From Candidatus Bathyarchaeum sp. (GTDB taxonomy: Archaea > Thermoproteota > Bathyarchaeia > Bathyarchaeales > Bathyarchaeaceae), in contig JAOZIB010000014.1 in NCBI GenBank assembly GCA_026014565.1, forward strand, positions 1 through 64,000: 64,000 nucleotides of DNA, given 5' to 3'. The notes beneath the pieces were generated by a model. The model was not told where the DNA came from. It saw only the letters and a list, made by a program, of their open reading frames with translations, and searched no databases. The position numbers and the translations under genes were made by a program. Each line of letters opens with the position of its first letter. The first letter of the stretch is position 1. Below are positions 48,330-56,582 of the stretch, one piece after another.

Positions 48330-48467
48330 CACGTTCTCTTCGTATTGAACCTAAAAAACAGTAACCAGCAAGTAAAAACTTGCTGTTTTCCTCCTCTTTC
48401 TATTTTTTTAAAATCCCAACATTCTAGGAAAGTAAGCGATTTTGTTATGATTTTTTTGGGTTTCTTG

Positions 48468-48626
48468 TCAAGTATCATATCCAAAGAGTGAAACGTTTCC
48501 AGACGTTAGACGCATCATGTATAGTAGGGTTCGGATAGTTGTGATTTTTCCTGCCCCGTTTGGGCCTAAAAAACCAAAAACTAACTTTTGTTTAAGGGCA
48601 CAGTTATTTGAAAGTAACCTTGCCAT
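48468..48626 (-). pseudogene. Remnant of an ABC transporter ATPase
   Basis: A minus-strand frame of 52 codons holds [20 protein letters not shown], then [13 protein letters not shown] and a stop. This is the Walker A region and next strand of an ABC ATPase of the gene-fused export type. The usual GKTTT reads GKITT, which would weaken nucleotide binding, and the Q-loop, signature and Walker B parts are missing. It is a decayed fragment, not a working protein. Confidence 0.75.
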
Positions 48627-48680
48627 AAATTGAAAAAATAAAAACAAGAAGCCTTAGCAAAACTAACGCATAAGGCTATT

Positions 48681-48914
48681 TTATTGAACAGCTTCTACTT
48701 TCTTTACTTCAGATATCTGTTTTTTGAGAAAGTTTTCAACGCCCCATTGTAAGGTCATAGCAGACATTGGGCATCCATTGCATGAGCCTTTAAGTTTTAC
48801 TTTTACGATGCCGTTGTCGAATCCAACGTATTCTATATCGCCGCCGTCAGCTTGCAGTTGTGGTCTTACTTGTTCCAGAGCCTTTTTTACGCGTTCTTCT
48901 ATGGGTTCACTCAT
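48681..48914 (-). CDS. NifU-like Fe-S scaffold protein (Nfu)
   Basis: A 77-residue stand-alone NifU C-terminal domain: LQADGGDIEYVGFDNG (about 19-34) and KGSCNGCPMSAMTLQWGVE (about 39-57) with the cluster-binding CxxC. It delivers Fe-S clusters. GGTGA lies 5 bases ahead of the ATG at 48914; an ATG at 48926 is an alternative. Confidence 0.9.
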   Translation of the reverse strand: MSEPIEERVKKALEQVRPQLQADGGDIEYVGFDNGIVKVKLKGSCNGCPMSAMTLQWGVENFLKKQISEVKKVEAVQ

Positions 48915-49026
48915 TAGATTCACCATTATTTAGTTAGGTAAGAGTTTAAAATATAAACAAGTCTAGAAAAAGTTTTTGATTTTCAGGTTTTTCAATGATA
49001 ACAAATAATTTTGAATAGGTTTATTA

Positions 49027-49046
49027 AATATGACGTATGTCATATT
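49027..49046. promoter_or_regulatory. Perfect dyad operator before the molybdopterin oxidoreductase gene
   Basis: AATATGAC (49027-49034) and GTCATATT (49039-49046) are perfect 8-base arms around GTAT. The dyad ends 18 bases before the ATG and overlaps the A+T-rich promoter region, so it is a likely repressor site. Confidence 0.55.
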
Positions 49047-49064
49047 ACGTAGGGGTAATAATTT

Positions 49065-49853
49065 ATGAAAAAACAATTAACCACAGTTTTAATGCTATTC
49101 GGATTAGTTTTAACATTTGTAGTTAACCCCATTGATGTAACATATGCAACATCAACTGACCTTGGCGAGGTTGAAATCAGAGAATATGAAGGAGAAAACC
49201 TTTCGTCAATTAACGCTTTTAGAGAAAACTCAATCAAAGGTCCACAGCATGTAGATAACGAAACTTACCGCCTATCAATTAGCGGTTTAGTTGAGAACGA
49301 ACTGCAATTTACCTACGATGAAATAATAAACGGCTTTGAAAGTTACAAAAAAGTTGTCACCCTATTCTGTGTAGAAGGTTGGAGGGCCACCATTCTTTGG
49401 GAAGGAGTTCTTATCGAAGATTTGCTAAAAGATGCCAATGTTGACCCCAATGCGACCACGGTGATGTTTTTTGCCCATGATGGATATTCTACTTCATTGT
49501 CGCTGGATTATATACTAGACAATCACATAATGATCGCATACAAAATGAACAACGTGACTCTTCCGCCTGAACGGGGATATCCATTCCAGTTAGTTGCAGA
49601 GAGCAAATGGGGATACAAATGGATAAAATGGGTAACTGGAATTGCTTTATCAGATAACGAAAACTTCAGAGGATTTTGGGAACGAGCCGGCTACGCCATC
49701 GGCGGAGATCTAGATGAGCCATATTTGCAGCCTTTTGACCCCCGAGGAGAAATCCCAGAATTTTCAACGCTAGCCATACCTATAGTAATCACAGCAGGAT
49801 TGATTGTCATAGTTGCCCGAAAAAAGTATTCACACAAACTAGCCAAACAATAA
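49065..49853 (+). CDS. Surface-anchored molybdopterin oxidoreductase (SUOX-like)
   Basis: A 262-residue protein: signal peptide (about 1-27), a sulfite-oxidase-type molybdopterin domain (about 60-215) with VTLFCVEGW (the Cys is the expected Mo ligand), HDGYSTSLSLDY, then WGYKWIKWVTGIAL, and a C-terminus with IPEFSTL, a membrane helix and KKYSHK. Without a dimerisation domain it resembles YedY/MsrP and short archaeal relatives. The acceptor and substrate are unknown. AGGGGT precedes the ATG; a perfect dyad lies just upstream. Confidence 0.8.
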   Translation: MKKQLTTVLMLFGLVLTFVVNPIDVTYATSTDLGEVEIREYEGENLSSINAFRENSIKGPQHVDNETYRLSISGLVENELQFTYDEIINGFESYKKVVTLFCVEGWRATILWEGVLIEDLLKDANVDPNATTVMFFAHDGYSTSLSLDYILDNHIMIAYKMNNVTLPPERGYPFQLVAESKWGYKWIKWVTGIALSDNENFRGFWERAGYAIGGDLDEPYLQPFDPRGEIPEFSTLAIPIVITAGLIVIVARKKYSHKLAKQ

Positions 49854-49949
49854 ACATCTGCAAAGACAAAAGTAGTGCTGAACCTGTAAAGATACAAAAT
49901 AAAGGTTTTTACCTGACCGTTGAAATCCGAACATAAAGGGTTGATTTGT

Positions 49950-50792
49950 TTGAAGATTGGTTTTCATGTTTCTATTTCTGGCTCTGTTGACTTGGCAGTG
50001 GACAGGGCGATAAATCTTGGTTGCACTACTTTTCAGATTTTTACTCGAAGCCCAAGGCAATGGTATTCCGCAAAACTTGACCCAGAAATTGCCCAAAGTT
50101 TTTCTGACAAAGTAAAAAAACACAATTTGCAACCTGTTTTTGCTCATATGCCGTATCTTCCAAATTTAGCATCTCCCAAGGATGACGTTTACGAAAGATC
50201 TGTTAAGACACTTAGTTCAGAACTCAAAAGATGTGAACAATTAGAAATACCGTATTTAGTTACCCATTTAGGCAGCCACCTTGGAAAAGGAAAAGAAATT
50301 GGTTTTGAACGGTTAATCAATGGAATCAATAAAGTCCTGAGCGACACTAACGGAAAAGTGACGTTGCTGTTAGAAAATACTGCAGGAACAAAAAACAGCA
50401 TGGGAAACACCTTTGAAGACGTTCAGACCATTATCGACCAGCTAACCGATCAAGAATTTGTTGGAGTGTGTTTCGATACCAGTCATGCTTTTGCCGCGGG
50501 ATATGATTTGCGAACAAAAGAAACTGTTCAAGAAACAATAGACCGTATCGAAGAAACTGTTGGATTTGAAAAAGTTAAACTAGTTCATCTTAATGACTCA
50601 AAGGGAGACCTTAATTCAAGAATCGACCGTCATGACCACATTGGATTAGGAAAAATCGGAGAAGACGGATTTAGAAACATACTCGCCAGCGAGTTAGGAG
50701 ACCTACCGTTAATAATGGAAACCCCAATAGACGAAAGGCGTGACGACGTGGGAAATCTAAAAAAACTCAAAGAACTTTACAGAAAAAAATAA
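49950..50792 (+). CDS. nfo: Endonuclease IV (AP endonuclease)
   Basis: A 280-residue TIM-barrel AP endonuclease: GFHVSISGSVDLAV at the start, FAHMPYLPNLASP, LVTHLGSHLGKG, LLENTAGTKNSMG, VCFDTSHAFAAGYD, LVHLNDSKGD and RHDHIGLG, which together carry the nine zinc-ligand residues. It cuts DNA at abasic sites. TTG at 49950 after AAAGGG is chosen; an earlier TTG (49920) would add ten residues. Confidence 0.92.
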   Translation: MKIGFHVSISGSVDLAVDRAINLGCTTFQIFTRSPRQWYSAKLDPEIAQSFSDKVKKHNLQPVFAHMPYLPNLASPKDDVYERSVKTLSSELKRCEQLEIPYLVTHLGSHLGKGKEIGFERLINGINKVLSDTNGKVTLLLENTAGTKNSMGNTFEDVQTIIDQLTDQEFVGVCFDTSHAFAAGYDLRTKETVQETIDRIEETVGFEKVKLVHLNDSKGDLNSRIDRHDHIGLGKIGEDGFRNILASELGDLPLIMETPIDERRDDVGNLKKLKELYRKK

Positions 50793-50885
50793 TTTTTTTC
50801 CAAATTAGTTTAGAGAGCAAAAACGTTTTCAACACGAACACTGAAATGAAAATAACATAACCATAAACTAAAGGAGAATACACGA

Positions 50886-51095
50886 ATGCAAATTAGAACC
50901 TTAGCAGCAATTCTAGCATGGATTGTAGTTGCATTACTTTTACTCAACGGCATGATACAGTCAGTGTGGATGACGGTGGCTTCAATTGTTTTGACAGGCG
51001 TTGCACTTTTGCTGTATTTCAGTCCAAGGTGGACAAAAAACAAAAAAACACAAGACCAAAAACCAGAAACAGAAAAAACTAACACAAAAAAATGA
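50886..51095 (+). CDS. Small two-helix membrane protein
   Basis: A 69-residue protein with hydrophobic segments at about 5-22 and 27-45 and a Lys/Gln/Thr-rich charged tail. AAGGAG precedes the ATG at good spacing. No family; perhaps a small membrane regulator. It lies between nfo and the Vps62-domain gene. Confidence 0.6.
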   Translation: MQIRTLAAILAWIVVALLLLNGMIQSVWMTVASIVLTGVALLLYFSPRWTKNKKTQDQKPETEKTNTKK

Positions 51096-51191
51096 TGATT
51101 TATTCTTTTCATTTATTCATAATTTGAGTTGCCAAAACTTATAGGCAAATTGGCTACAAAGTTTCAAAACAAATTTACGGTGTTGAAGGTA

Positions 51192-52883
51192 ATGAAAAAA
51201 AGGTTCATGCCATTATTTGTAGTTTTTATCACTTGCTTGCTTGTTGTTTCTCCAATAGTGGGAGTTATTGCACAACAAGATTCAGACAATGATGGAATAT
51301 CCGATGCAAAAGAAAATGAATTGGCTTCAAGGTTTGAGCCAGTTCTGCATTTTGTTTCAGGGGAGGAGTTTTTCCCTACTGACCCAAATTATCACATACA
51401 AAATTCTGAGTTGTTCATGAAATCTGGTGAGACAAACACTTTGGTTGATAATTCACCAACTGTATCAAGTATTGGTCAGTATACCACTGATGGTTACTTT
51501 TTGAACAACATATTAGGAAGTCGGGAAGCTATAGCCCAGGACTACAAACAAAGTCGAAGCACATATGGGGACAAAATCTACGCCCGCGTAACTACAGAAG
51601 GACAATACATTGTTGTTCAGTATTGGTTCTTTTATGCATACAACCCGGGAAGCCTAAATCAGCATCAAGGGGACTGGGAAATGATTCAGGTGATTTTGGA
51701 TTCAACTGAAACTCCAGTTTATGCAGTATATTCACAACATCACTTGGGAGAAATTGCAGAATGGCAAGACGTAGAAAAAGCCGACGAAACCCATCCACGA
51801 GTTTACGTTGCTTTGGGTTCTCACGCGAACTACTTCAAGTATTTCCAAGGCAAACTTGGACACGAAAGTGACACGGTAGGGAACGACTACACTCTAAACC
51901 CAGAGGACCTAGAAATAATGCTTCTTGGAGAAATGGGCACAGGTAACCATCCTGCATCCCAAGACTGGCTCGAGTTTGGAGGAAGATGGGGCAACTGGGC
52001 AGAACTCGCAGATGCCTACATGGGCTCAGCAGGTCCAAATGGACCCGGACAAGGAGAGAACACCGAAAAATGGTTTAACCCAGTATCATGGGGAAACGAA
52101 ACCTTTGGAGTAGATCAGACATGGTTTACTGCGAGCATGTTTGCATATTATTTCCTTTACATCTTTGTTGCAATTCTAGCAATACGCATTGTAATCAAAG
52201 CGTGGAAGATAATCAAAAGCACAAAAAATGGAGAACTCAACATAATGAAGATGTTGCGTTCCAAAGCTGCATTGCCAATAGTTCTAGGTTTACTCGGCGT
52301 AATAATTTACCTTGTGGCGTTGTTATCGCCATGGTACACATGTTCCGGAAACATTCAAACAACAATGATTAGCACAGAAGGCACAGTAGATATCATTACC
52401 CTTGACGGAGTTAACGGTCTACAAGTTAACATGCTCCAAGGAAGTGAAGGAGTAGCTCCACTGTTTGCAATAGTAATTCCATTTAGCATCATGTTCATAT
52501 CCAGCGTTTTGCTAAACGTGTTGGACATAATTTCAACAGAAAAACCTAGCAAGCTTTCAAAAAGCTACATAATAAGCGGCATAACTTCACTGATTCCGGC
52601 AATCCTCATAATCGTGGCAGTGATTTCTTTAACAGTATTAATTGAATCCGTTGCAGGATCCTTCTCTGGCGGACAAGCATTACCCCCAGAAGTAACAGAT
52701 ATTGTTTCAGCAATTTCCGCAGCTCCCTTTGGAGGAACCACAACACAAACAATCGACTCGGCTGGAACTGCAACCGTTAGTTGGGGTGTGGGTATTGGCG
52801 TGTACTTGTTCATTGTGGCCGCGGCAATCAAAATTGTTGCGGGAATAATGCTAAGAAAAATCAAGGTTGAAGAAACAAAATAA
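51192..52883 (+). CDS. Membrane-anchored Vps62-domain protein
   Basis: A 563-residue protein from ATG 51192 (in-frame TTG 51129 would add 21 residues). Signal peptide (about 1-28), then an Asp-rich TSP3-like calcium motif DSDNDGISDAKENEL (about 30-44), a Vps62-like domain (QYWFFYAYN, NQHQGDWEMIQVIL, VYVALGSHANYFKYFQG, GRWGNW), a membrane helix near 322, and a four-helix C-terminal part (LGLLGVIIYLVALLSPWY ...). Vps62 domains are known in eukaryotic vacuolar sorting and in secreted bacterial proteins. Function here unknown. Confidence 0.75.
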   Translation: MKKRFMPLFVVFITCLLVVSPIVGVIAQQDSDNDGISDAKENELASRFEPVLHFVSGEEFFPTDPNYHIQNSELFMKSGETNTLVDNSPTVSSIGQYTTDGYFLNNILGSREAIAQDYKQSRSTYGDKIYARVTTEGQYIVVQYWFFYAYNPGSLNQHQGDWEMIQVILDSTETPVYAVYSQHHLGEIAEWQDVEKADETHPRVYVALGSHANYFKYFQGKLGHESDTVGNDYTLNPEDLEIMLLGEMGTGNHPASQDWLEFGGRWGNWAELADAYMGSAGPNGPGQGENTEKWFNPVSWGNETFGVDQTWFTASMFAYYFLYIFVAILAIRIVIKAWKIIKSTKNGELNIMKMLRSKAALPIVLGLLGVIIYLVALLSPWYTCSGNIQTTMISTEGTVDIITLDGVNGLQVNMLQGSEGVAPLFAIVIPFSIMFISSVLLNVLDIISTEKPSKLSKSYIISGITSLIPAILIIVAVISLTVLIESVAGSFSGGQALPPEVTDIVSAISAAPFGGTTTQTIDSAGTATVSWGVGIGVYLFIVAAAIKIVAGIMLRKIKVEETK

Positions 52884-53078
52884 AACACACAAAAACAACA
52901 CACAATCCCCTTCTTCCTTTTTTATGAAATAATATATTGAAACCGTTTTTTTGATGATAACGCCCCACAATATCTAATTTTACGAATATAAAAAAAATGT
53001 TGTAAAGTTTGCGAGTCATAAGGGTTATATCCCTTTTTTTACAACACATATTGGACAAAACTTCTGAGGCGAAAAGAA

Positions 53079-54512
53079 ATGAGAAAAACAAAAGGAATCG
53101 TACTAACATTACTAGTTTGCAGCATGATGACTTTAGGAACATTCACCTGCACCACATTTGCAGCTGAAAATTCCCCAACAGTGTGGGTTACAGTTCATAG
53201 AATCCAAGCAATAGAAACTAGCGAATATGATAGTCGTTGGAAATACAGCATCACAGTAGATGACCAAGTAACTAGCCCCGTGACACAAGAGTTTACAGAC
53301 GAACAAACTGGTGATGACATTACAATTAACAACAAAGAATCCTTCGAAGTGGAAAATCAAGATGTGTATATCATTTTAACAGTACTAAGAAAGCAAAATG
53401 GAGACTACCGAACAGCCGACATCAGTAGTTTAGGAAAAACTTTTGATTGCACATACAATCTTGCAACAAACGAGGTAGGCGGAGAAGAAAGTGATGAAAC
53501 CGAAGACGGCTACTACGTAATCTCAGGAGAGGATGACGGAACGTTAACGGAGAATGATGCAACTGTTTGGTTTACAATTACTGACAATTACGATGCACCC
53601 GTAGCACATGCAGGCAGTGACCAAAGAGTTGGCGTTGATGAGCAAGTTATTTTTGACGCTTCAAAGTCCACCGCATCAGAAGGGTCATCCATTGTCAAAT
53701 ATGCATGGGACTTTAATGATGATGGCAGCATTGACTCAAACAAACAAGGACCATCATATACATTCACCCAGAATGGAAACTACACCTGCAAATTGACTGT
53801 GACTGACAGCCTCGGAGCTACGTCAGAAGACACATGCATTATTCAAGTTACAAATAAAATCCCAATAGCCCAGTTCACGTTTAACCCTGAAAACCCGAGC
53901 ATCCATGACCCAATCAACCTCACAGACCAATCATACGACAAAGACGGAACAATAACTGCATGGATATGGGAATTTGGAGATGGAACAAACTCCACAGAAC
54001 AAAATCCAACCCACACCTTCAACGAAAAGAAAGAATGGAAGATAACTCTAACAGTAACAGACAATGAAGGAGCCAAAAACTCAACTATTCAAACAGTAAT
54101 CATGAGCAATCTAGAACCGGAAGCCTGTTTTGGATGCAACACAACAAGATTTGAAATCGACACAAAAATACAGTTCCTAGACAACTCAACAGACCCAGAA
54201 AACAAAGTTACTTCATGGTTTTGGGACTTTGGCGACGGAAACTCTTCCGATGTTCAATCTCCAATCCATACGTATACAGAGTTGGGAGATTACAACGTAA
54301 CATTAACTATAAGAGATGACGAAAACGCAACAAACACTTACACAATGGCAATCTCAGTCGTTGAACATGATGACGGATCCGCTATATTGTGGATACTTGC
54401 AATTGCAGCAATTGTAGTAGCAGCAGTAGTTCTTGTGGGATTATTCTGGCGAAGTAGAAAACAGAAAAGTTTCCCAGAAATGTTTACAGGGTCAAAAGAC
54501 CCTGCAATTTGA
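53079..54512 (+). CDS. Secreted protein with three PKD domains and C-terminal membrane helix
   Basis: A 477-residue surface protein: signal peptide (about 1-27), an N-terminal beta domain (about 30-175), then three PKD domains (about 178-262, 265-345, 348-428) with AWDFNDDGSID, WIWEFGDGTNSTEQNPTHTF and WFWDFGDGNSSDVQSP, and a TM helix near 437-455 with a basic tail. PKD domains bind proteins or sugars at the cell surface. It has no PEF motif. GAGGCG precedes the ATG. Tandem hairpins mark its end. Confidence 0.85.
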   Translation: MRKTKGIVLTLLVCSMMTLGTFTCTTFAAENSPTVWVTVHRIQAIETSEYDSRWKYSITVDDQVTSPVTQEFTDEQTGDDITINNKESFEVENQDVYIILTVLRKQNGDYRTADISSLGKTFDCTYNLATNEVGGEESDETEDGYYVISGEDDGTLTENDATVWFTITDNYDAPVAHAGSDQRVGVDEQVIFDASKSTASEGSSIVKYAWDFNDDGSIDSNKQGPSYTFTQNGNYTCKLTVTDSLGATSEDTCIIQVTNKIPIAQFTFNPENPSIHDPINLTDQSYDKDGTITAWIWEFGDGTNSTEQNPTHTFNEKKEWKITLTVTDNEGAKNSTIQTVIMSNLEPEACFGCNTTRFEIDTKIQFLDNSTDPENKVTSWFWDFGDGNSSDVQSPIHTYTELGDYNVTLTIRDDENATNTYTMAISVVEHDDGSAILWILAIAAIVVAAVVLVGLFWRSRKQKSFPEMFTGSKDPAI

Positions 54513-54527
54513 GCACCTAACGGTGCT
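54488..54527. terminator. Tandem hairpin terminator region
   Basis: AGGGTC-AAAA-GACCCT (54488-54503) and AGCACC-TAAC-GGTGCT (54512-54527) are two perfect stem-loops at the end of the PKD gene, followed by an A-run and a T-run. They lie between convergent genes and may end transcription both ways. Confidence 0.55.
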
Positions 54528-54545
54528 TAAAAAACCTTTTTTGTT

Positions 54546-54848
54546 TTATCGAATCAGCATTGGAATGCTGCGGTCTTCAGTTAATTGTAGGACTTCATCG
54601 ACTTTGCTGAAGTATTTGAGAACAGTTTTTCCCTTTTCAGTTATTGCATAACGGACTTTTGTTTTGTTTCGTTTCTTGACGGTGATTTGTTCTTCAACTA
54701 AATTTTGTTGAATAAGAAAATGTAGAGTACCTTTCAGGACACTGGAGTTCACGTTAGCTTTGTACATAATGTGGGTAAGTTTCATTGGTCCATGTTGTGC
54801 CATGACTTTGACGATGTCGATGTACATTTCCATTTTAGATCTTCGCAT
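54546..54848 (-). CDS. Winged-helix transcriptional regulator
   Basis: A 100-residue protein with an archaeal winged helix: HGPMKLTHIMYKANVNSSVL (about 19-38) and the wing KVRYAITEKGKTVLKYF (about 65-81). It may regulate genes nearby; no operator was assigned. ATG start. Convergent with the PKD gene. Confidence 0.8.
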   Translation of the reverse strand: MRRSKMEMYIDIVKVMAQHGPMKLTHIMYKANVNSSVLKGTLHFLIQQNLVEEQITVKKRNKTKVRYAITEKGKTVLKYFSKVDEVLQLTEDRSIPMLIR

Positions 54849-55203
54849 TTTTGTTCAACCTTTGGCATTTACGAACTGCACATAAAGGAACACAAATTCC
54901 GGTTTTGAAGGACCAAAAAAATAATTCCATTCCAGCATGTGAGCAAACAGCTACTTACAACAAGTTTGCCTAAAAGCATTGTTAAGTCACTAAGATACAC
55001 GACAATATTATGTTCAATGATAGCACACCAATATTTTCAAAAAATCACAAACATATATTCGGGAAATATGCATAGTAAAAAAGAAAAAGTTACCATAAAC
55101 ATGGCAAAAATTGCACAATTTTGACAAAAACCGATGTTTTTTGCAACATTCAAAAAAGGCAAGAATCAACTGAAAAACAGCAAAATAATAAGTTTTCAAC
55201 AGA
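54849..55203. other. A+T-rich intergenic region, no gene seen
   Basis: No frame with a ribosome binding site. A plus-strand GTG frame of 61 codons at 54939 has low-complexity, non-protein-like composition. No RNA fold was recognised. Confidence 0.5.
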
Positions 55204-55977
55204 TTATGAATAAAATGAGCCAATTACTTGCATTGGTTTGTTAACTGCACTCAAAAGTTGATTTAAAGCATTTTTCGACACCGTGACCAAAACAGCAGTT
55301 GCAGGACCTGCAGACTTTTTTGCTTCATTTTCAGTTAAATCTAAGTTGTAACTTAATCCACAATCATTAGACAGAACTTTTACTTCATGCAACAGTCCAT
55401 GAGAACCAACAGGAACAAGCTCATGAACGAAATCAAACGTCATCAGCTCTATCACGTCGGTTAAATCTACAATTTTGCCCTGTTTTTCTGCAGGCAAAAC
55501 TTCATCTTTTACACTTGGTTGACCAATTGCAACAATCAAATCTTCAGATTTAGACAACCCAATTTTCAAATCATTTTTTGGGGCTAAACCAACAACTGTG
55601 ATTCCGATGCCCGTTTGCTCGACTTCAATAGTTTTTTCCATGCTTCCAATTACAGGTAAACTATCATCTAACTGAGCAAGTTCAACCGCTTTTTTTATTC
55701 CTCTAACAATTTCAAATCCTGTAGGATCGGGTTCAACACCTAAAGTGTCGGTTAAACAAACTGGTGTTGCCCCAACAGCCATAACTTCCATTAAAGCCAC
55801 CCGCGCAGTAAACCGACCCAAAGTGTAACCGGTGACTTTCACTTTGTCCAAAGGTTTGGGTCCAATTCCACCTGCGGAATCACACCCAACAACCATAACT
55901 TGGTCATTATTGATCTCAAAAACTGAGACATCACGACCAGTTTTAATGGTTTTCGGACAAAACGAACAGGGGGTCAT
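55204..55977 (-). CDS. PurM/AIRS-superfamily kinase, probable alpha-ribazole kinase (CblS-like)
   Basis: A 257-residue protein: VVGCDSAGGIGPKPLDKVKV (about 29-48), ARVALMEVMAVGATPVCLTD, TGIGITVVGLA (about 122-132), VKDEVLPAEKQGKIVDL, VPVGSHGLLHEVKVL and KSAGPATAVLVTV. This is an AIR-synthase-like fold; CblS, the alpha-ribazole kinase of Listeria and Geobacillus, belongs to this superfamily to my knowledge. The gene overlaps by 4 bases (ATGA) an ECF S-component of CblT type, which supports salvage of alpha-ribazole for cobamide synthesis. The assignment to CblS rests on this context plus the superfamily and was not tested. Confidence 0.6.
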   Translation of the reverse strand: MTPCSFCPKTIKTGRDVSVFEINNDQVMVVGCDSAGGIGPKPLDKVKVTGYTLGRFTARVALMEVMAVGATPVCLTDTLGVEPDPTGFEIVRGIKKAVELAQLDDSLPVIGSMEKTIEVEQTGIGITVVGLAPKNDLKIGLSKSEDLIVAIGQPSVKDEVLPAEKQGKIVDLTDVIELMTFDFVHELVPVGSHGLLHEVKVLSNDCGLSYNLDLTENEAKKSAGPATAVLVTVSKNALNQLLSAVNKPMQVIGSFYS

Positions 55978-56492
55978 ATGTTAATCCTTCTGTTTCTAAC
56001 GGCAACGTATAGTATTACTGCAATTGCTGCGTTTAAACTAGCTGCCAACATTAACGGAACAGTTACGTTTGCAATTGTTGCCTCCCAGCCTATCGTTGGA
56101 ACCATAACTACTGAAAGAACAGTATTAATGACAACGGATACGACTGCGCCGGGTATGAATCCCCATTTCTTGTTTAATTTGTTTACTAGACCCATTGTGC
56201 CACCAGCAACTGCCATTCCTGCGGCAATAACATAATGCAAGGTACCTAAGGGGAACCCGTTTATCACTGAAGTCACTATGTGTCCAAGTCCAGTAATCAA
56301 CAAACCGTCAATTGCTCCAAAATATAGTGCTGCAAAAAAGCCGGGACTAGAGTCTAGAGCAATTGTTGATATGACAGGATAAGGGGTAATGAACGAACCA
56401 ATTACGCTAAGTGCAGTAAAGATTGATATTCGTGCAACGCGCAAAGCGCTTGATGCTCGTTTCTTGTTATTTGAATTTGATTGGGTGCTCAT
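55974..56492 (-). CDS. ECF transporter S component, probable alpha-ribazole transporter (CblT-like)
   Basis: A 172-residue membrane protein from the ATG at 56492, after AAGGA. About six helices. The segment IALDSSPGFFAALYFGAIDG, then GLGHIVTSVINGFPL, is the pattern of S components annotated as CblT. Energy would come from a shared EcfAAT module not in this window. It is translationally coupled to the AIRS-type kinase gene and divergent from an RHH regulator gene. Confidence 0.7.
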   Translation of the reverse strand: MSTQSNSNNKKRASSALRVARISIFTALSVIGSFITPYPVISTIALDSSPGFFAALYFGAIDGLLITGLGHIVTSVINGFPLGTLHYVIAAGMAVAGGTMGLVNKLNKKWGFIPGAVVSVVINTVLSVVMVPTIGWEATIANVTVPLMLAASLNAAIAVILYVAVRNRRINI

Positions 56493-56558
56493 CTTTAGTT
56501 TTCCTTCTTGGTCGTTTGAAAGAAAAAAGAACAGATAAAAACCTTCGTTCATGTATTA

Positions 56559-56569
56559 CACTTGTAGTG
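56559..56569. promoter_or_regulatory. Possible RHH operator CACT-N3-AGTG
   Basis: CACTTGTAGTG is a short dyad between the divergent CblT and RHH genes and overlaps the likely TATA region of the RHH gene. RHH regulators bind short palindromes, so it could control both directions; arms of only 4 bases make chance possible. Confidence 0.35.
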
Positions 56570-56582
56570 CGAGTTGGTTTAA

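Noticed and set aside
54939-55124. 61-codon plus-strand GTG frame
   Set aside because: No ribosome binding site; low-complexity sequence in an A+T-rich gap.
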